Part shown: positions 62,065-64,000 of the stretch, piece by piece
How the letters are laid out: the number at the start of each line of letters is the position of its first letter
How positions within the stretch are numbered: position 1 is the stretch's first letter
Assembly (NCBI RefSeq): GCF_001703635.1
Contig: NZ_LQZT01000034.1
Location: forward strand, 98,753-162,752
Length of the DNA: 64,000 nucleotides
Direction: 5' to 3'
Source of the DNA: Parahoeflea olei
GTDB taxonomy: Bacteria > Pseudomonadota > Alphaproteobacteria > Rhizobiales > Rhizobiaceae
Notes under the pieces: model-generated
The model's database searches: none
Seen by the model: only the letters and a program-made list of their open reading frames with translations
Told to the model about the DNA's origin: nothing
Position numbers and translations under genes: made by a program

Positions 62065-63471
62065 GTGCACCAGCGTAAATTTTCCTTCGTCTCCCGCCTC
62101 GCCGCCGCCCCAACCTTCGCCCTGCGCCTGGCCGCTCTGGTCGGAATTGCGCTGATGCTGGGGACCGCGCCGTCCGTCGCGAACCCGAAATATGCGGGCA
62201 TCGTCGTCGACGCCAAGACCGGCAAGACGCTGTACGCCAACGATGCCGACGAATTGCGCTATCCCGCGTCACTTACCAAGATGATGACGCTCTACCTCAC
62301 CTTCGAGGCGCTCGAACGCGGCAAGATCAAGCTCGACACGCGCGTGACCTTCTCGGCCAATGCGGCCAAGGAGCCGCCGACCAAGCTCGGCGTGGGCGCT
62401 GGCAACTCGATTACCGTCGAACAGGTGATCTACGGGCTCGTCACCAAGTCCGCCAACGATGCCGCCACCGCGATCGCCGAACACCTGGGCGGCTCGGAGG
62501 CCAATTTCGCCAAGATGATGACCTCCAAGGCGCGCGCGCTCGGCATGTCGCGCACCACCTTCCGCAATGCCCACGGCCTGCCCAATTCCGGCCAGCAGAC
62601 CACGGCCCGCGACATGGCCACGCTCGGCATCGCGCTGCGCGAGCATTTCCCGCGCCAGTACAAATATTTCTCGACGCGCTCGTTCAAGTTCGGCAAGGCC
62701 CGGTTTGCCAACCACAACCGACTGCTGGGCGCCGTGCGCGGCGTCGACGGCATCAAGACCGGCTATACCCGCGCCTCGGGCTTCAACCTGGTCACCTCCG
62801 TGGTCGACCGCGACCGCTCGATCGTCGCCGTGGTGATGGGCGGCCGCACCGGCGCCAGCCGCAACGAGCAGATGAAGGACCTGATTTCGCGCTACCTGCT
62901 CAAGGCCTCGACCAAGGGCCGCGGCGATCTGATCGCCCGCGGTGCGCCGGCAAGCATCTCGGCCGGCATCGACACGGCGGCGCTGCAGCTCCCCAAGGTC
63001 GGCCCGGTTCCCGAACTTCGTCATGACGGCGACACCCGCATCGCGCTCGCCTATGCCACCCCCACCCCCGCTCCGGTGGTCGGCCGCGAGGCGCTGGCAA
63101 AATCGCTTGCCGCGCAGAAGATGACGATCCCGGTGCCGCAGCCCGCTCCCGCGGTCGTGCCGCCCGCGGCCATCGCCGGTGCCGAGAGCATCGACCCGGT
63201 GACCACCGCCTCCACCGCGGCCATGAGCGGCTGGATGATCCAGATCGGCGCGATGCCCGACCAGAACGCCGCGCGCGAGCTGCTGGCCCGGGCCCAGAGC
63301 GCCGGCGGCAAGGCGCTGCAGGGCGCGGAACCCTTCACCATGGCCTATGCCACAAACAATGCCCAGCTCTACCGTGCCCGTTTCGGCGGCTTCGACGGCC
63401 AGGGATCGGCGACCAGCGCCTGCAAGGCCCTCAAAAGGAAAGGCTTCGCCTGCTGGGCGACGGCCAACTGA
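62065..63471 (+). CDS. D-alanyl-D-alanine carboxypeptidase with C-terminal SPOR domain
   Basis: Penicillin-binding protein trimming peptidoglycan stems. 468 aa: signal peptide (residues 1-39, cleavage near SVAN), S11 peptidase domain with SLTK (S69-K72), the SAN in KSANDAATAIAE and KTGYTRASGF. A Pro/Ala-rich linker (about 275-385) leads to a SPOR domain (about 388-468: WMIQIGAMPDQNAARELL) that binds denuded glycan at division sites. GTG start at 62065 with a weak ribosome site; no better start before the signal. Paralogue of the shorter protein at 9396. Confidence 0.93.
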   Translation: MHQRKFSFVSRLAAAPTFALRLAALVGIALMLGTAPSVANPKYAGIVVDAKTGKTLYANDADELRYPASLTKMMTLYLTFEALERGKIKLDTRVTFSANAAKEPPTKLGVGAGNSITVEQVIYGLVTKSANDAATAIAEHLGGSEANFAKMMTSKARALGMSRTTFRNAHGLPNSGQQTTARDMATLGIALREHFPRQYKYFSTRSFKFGKARFANHNRLLGAVRGVDGIKTGYTRASGFNLVTSVVDRDRSIVAVVMGGRTGASRNEQMKDLISRYLLKASTKGRGDLIARGAPASISAGIDTAALQLPKVGPVPELRHDGDTRIALAYATPTPAPVVGREALAKSLAAQKMTIPVPQPAPAVVPPAAIAGAESIDPVTTASTAAMSGWMIQIGAMPDQNAARELLARAQSAGGKALQGAEPFTMAYATNNAQLYRARFGGFDGQGSATSACKALKRKGFACWATAN

Positions 63472-63552
63472 AAGCCGCGGCGCGCACAGGCGCTGCGGTC
63501 CGGAATGCCCTCTTCCGGAAATTCCACGTTTTTGTACTGCGTATCGGGGAGT

Positions 63553-64000
63553 TCAGTTATGTCTATTCAAGAGAACGGTTTTGGCCTCGTTGATCCGGCC
63601 AGCAAGAAACGTCGAACCTCCCGTATCGGGATGCATCCGCTTCATGAGGCGGCGATGCGCCTCGCGGATCTCGGCTTCACTCGCCCCCGCAGCAAGTCCA
63701 AGGATCTCGTAGGCCTCCTGCTCTGTCATGGCGCCCGCGCCTGGCGCAGCGCCCAGCCCCGCGCCTTCGTCCGGATCAAGGCGGGAACGCCAGTCGGCTA
63801 TTCGGCGGTCAAGATACGCCTCCAGTAGCGCCAGGCTTTCCGCGTCTCGCGCGAGTTCCCCATGCAGCCTTACGAGTTCGGCTTCATCGAGCGCATCGAG
63901 TTCCCGTCCCTCGAAACTGCCCGCCAGCACCAGGCCGTTCATGGCACCGGTGTCGAGATCGAGTTCCATTTCGAGCGCGGCCGAGCGGACATGGGAATAT
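63553..64000 (-). CDS. J-domain (DnaJ-like) protein, C-terminal part, cut by window edge
   Basis: About 148 residues visible. The C-terminal J domain reads AYEILGLAAGASEAEI then the HPD motif in KRMHPDTGGS. Upstream is a conserved region EMELDLDTGAMNGLVLAG with LLEAYLDRRIADW. The frame stays open to base 64000 (SHVRSAALE before MELD), so MELD is internal and the N-terminus, usually membrane-associated in rhizobial homologues, is outside. It would partner an Hsp70. Converges with the SPOR carboxypeptidase gene. Confidence 0.87.
   Translation of the reverse strand, partial: YSHVRSAALEMELDLDTGAMNGLVLAGSFEGRELDALDEAELVRLHGELARDAESLALLEAYLDRRIADWRSRLDPDEGAGLGAAPGAGAMTEQEAYEILGLAAGASEAEIREAHRRLMKRMHPDTGGSTFLAGRINEAKTVLLNRHN

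Overview
The window is a GC-rich alphaproteobacterial chromosome segment, most likely Hyphomicrobiales (Rhizobiales), Rhizobiaceae-like or a close marine relative such as Hoeflea (the genus is a guess). The reasons are: pdhA-pdhB-pdhC with a lipoyl domain fused to PdhB; a tpiA-secG-pyrG-kdsA-eno-ftsB-pdhABC order; an lpx-bamA-rseP-cdsA-uppS-frr-pyrH-tsf-rpsB supercluster using LpxI rather than LpxH; a GAAC-N7-GAAC LexA box; a phasin next to clpS-clpA; and EipB, known from Brucella. I see no tRNA, rRNA, IS element, prophage or CRISPR array.

Layout. 1-16117 is mostly minus strand: tpiA, secG, pyrG, a BON-MscS channel, a VOC protein, kdsA, eno, ftsB and the pyruvate dehydrogenase genes (pdhC is cut by the window edge). 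This chain is interrupted by a chemotaxis receptor, a lipoprotein-like D,D-carboxypeptidase and a 1.1-kb stretch without a convincing gene. 16345-20136 holds an EF-hand protein and a light-sensing pair: heme oxygenase BphO and a bacteriophytochrome hybrid HWE kinase BphP. 20284-26603 is a plus-strand run: PpiD-like isomerase, trpD, trpC, moaC, moeA and SOS-controlled lexA. ComEC (minus) and citrate synthase (plus) diverge at about 29.3-29.6 kb.

31006-44193 (minus) is the envelope and translation supercluster. Read in the direction of transcription it runs rpsB, tsf, pyrH, frr, uppS, cdsA, rseP, bamA, lpxD, fabZ, lpxA, lpxI, lpxB. Many junctions overlap by 1 or 4 bases. Strong hairpins without U-runs sit at bamA/lpxD and tsf/pyrH.

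44422-50302 is a more accessory stretch: a serine-recombinase-like protein lacking two catalytic arginines, an NCS1 nucleobase transporter, a YegD-type Hsp70 and an SbtA-like bicarbonate transporter with a divergent LysR regulator. 50331-54365 carries EipB, RidA, GDPD, a FemAB-like GNAT protein and a HIT protein. 54405-58223 contains a frameshifted FAD oxidoreductase, an uncharacterised Pro/Ala-rich protein, AzlC/AzlD and a class D beta-lactamase. 58315-64000 holds clpA with a long basic tail, clpS, a phasin with a well-formed promoter and two operator-like palindromes, a SPOR-domain D,D-carboxypeptidase and the end of a J-domain protein.

Most of the window is housekeeping. The parts most worth a second look are the BphO/BphP unit, the phasin control region, the degenerate recombinase, the gene-poor 10.3-11.4 kb stretch and the intercistronic hairpins.
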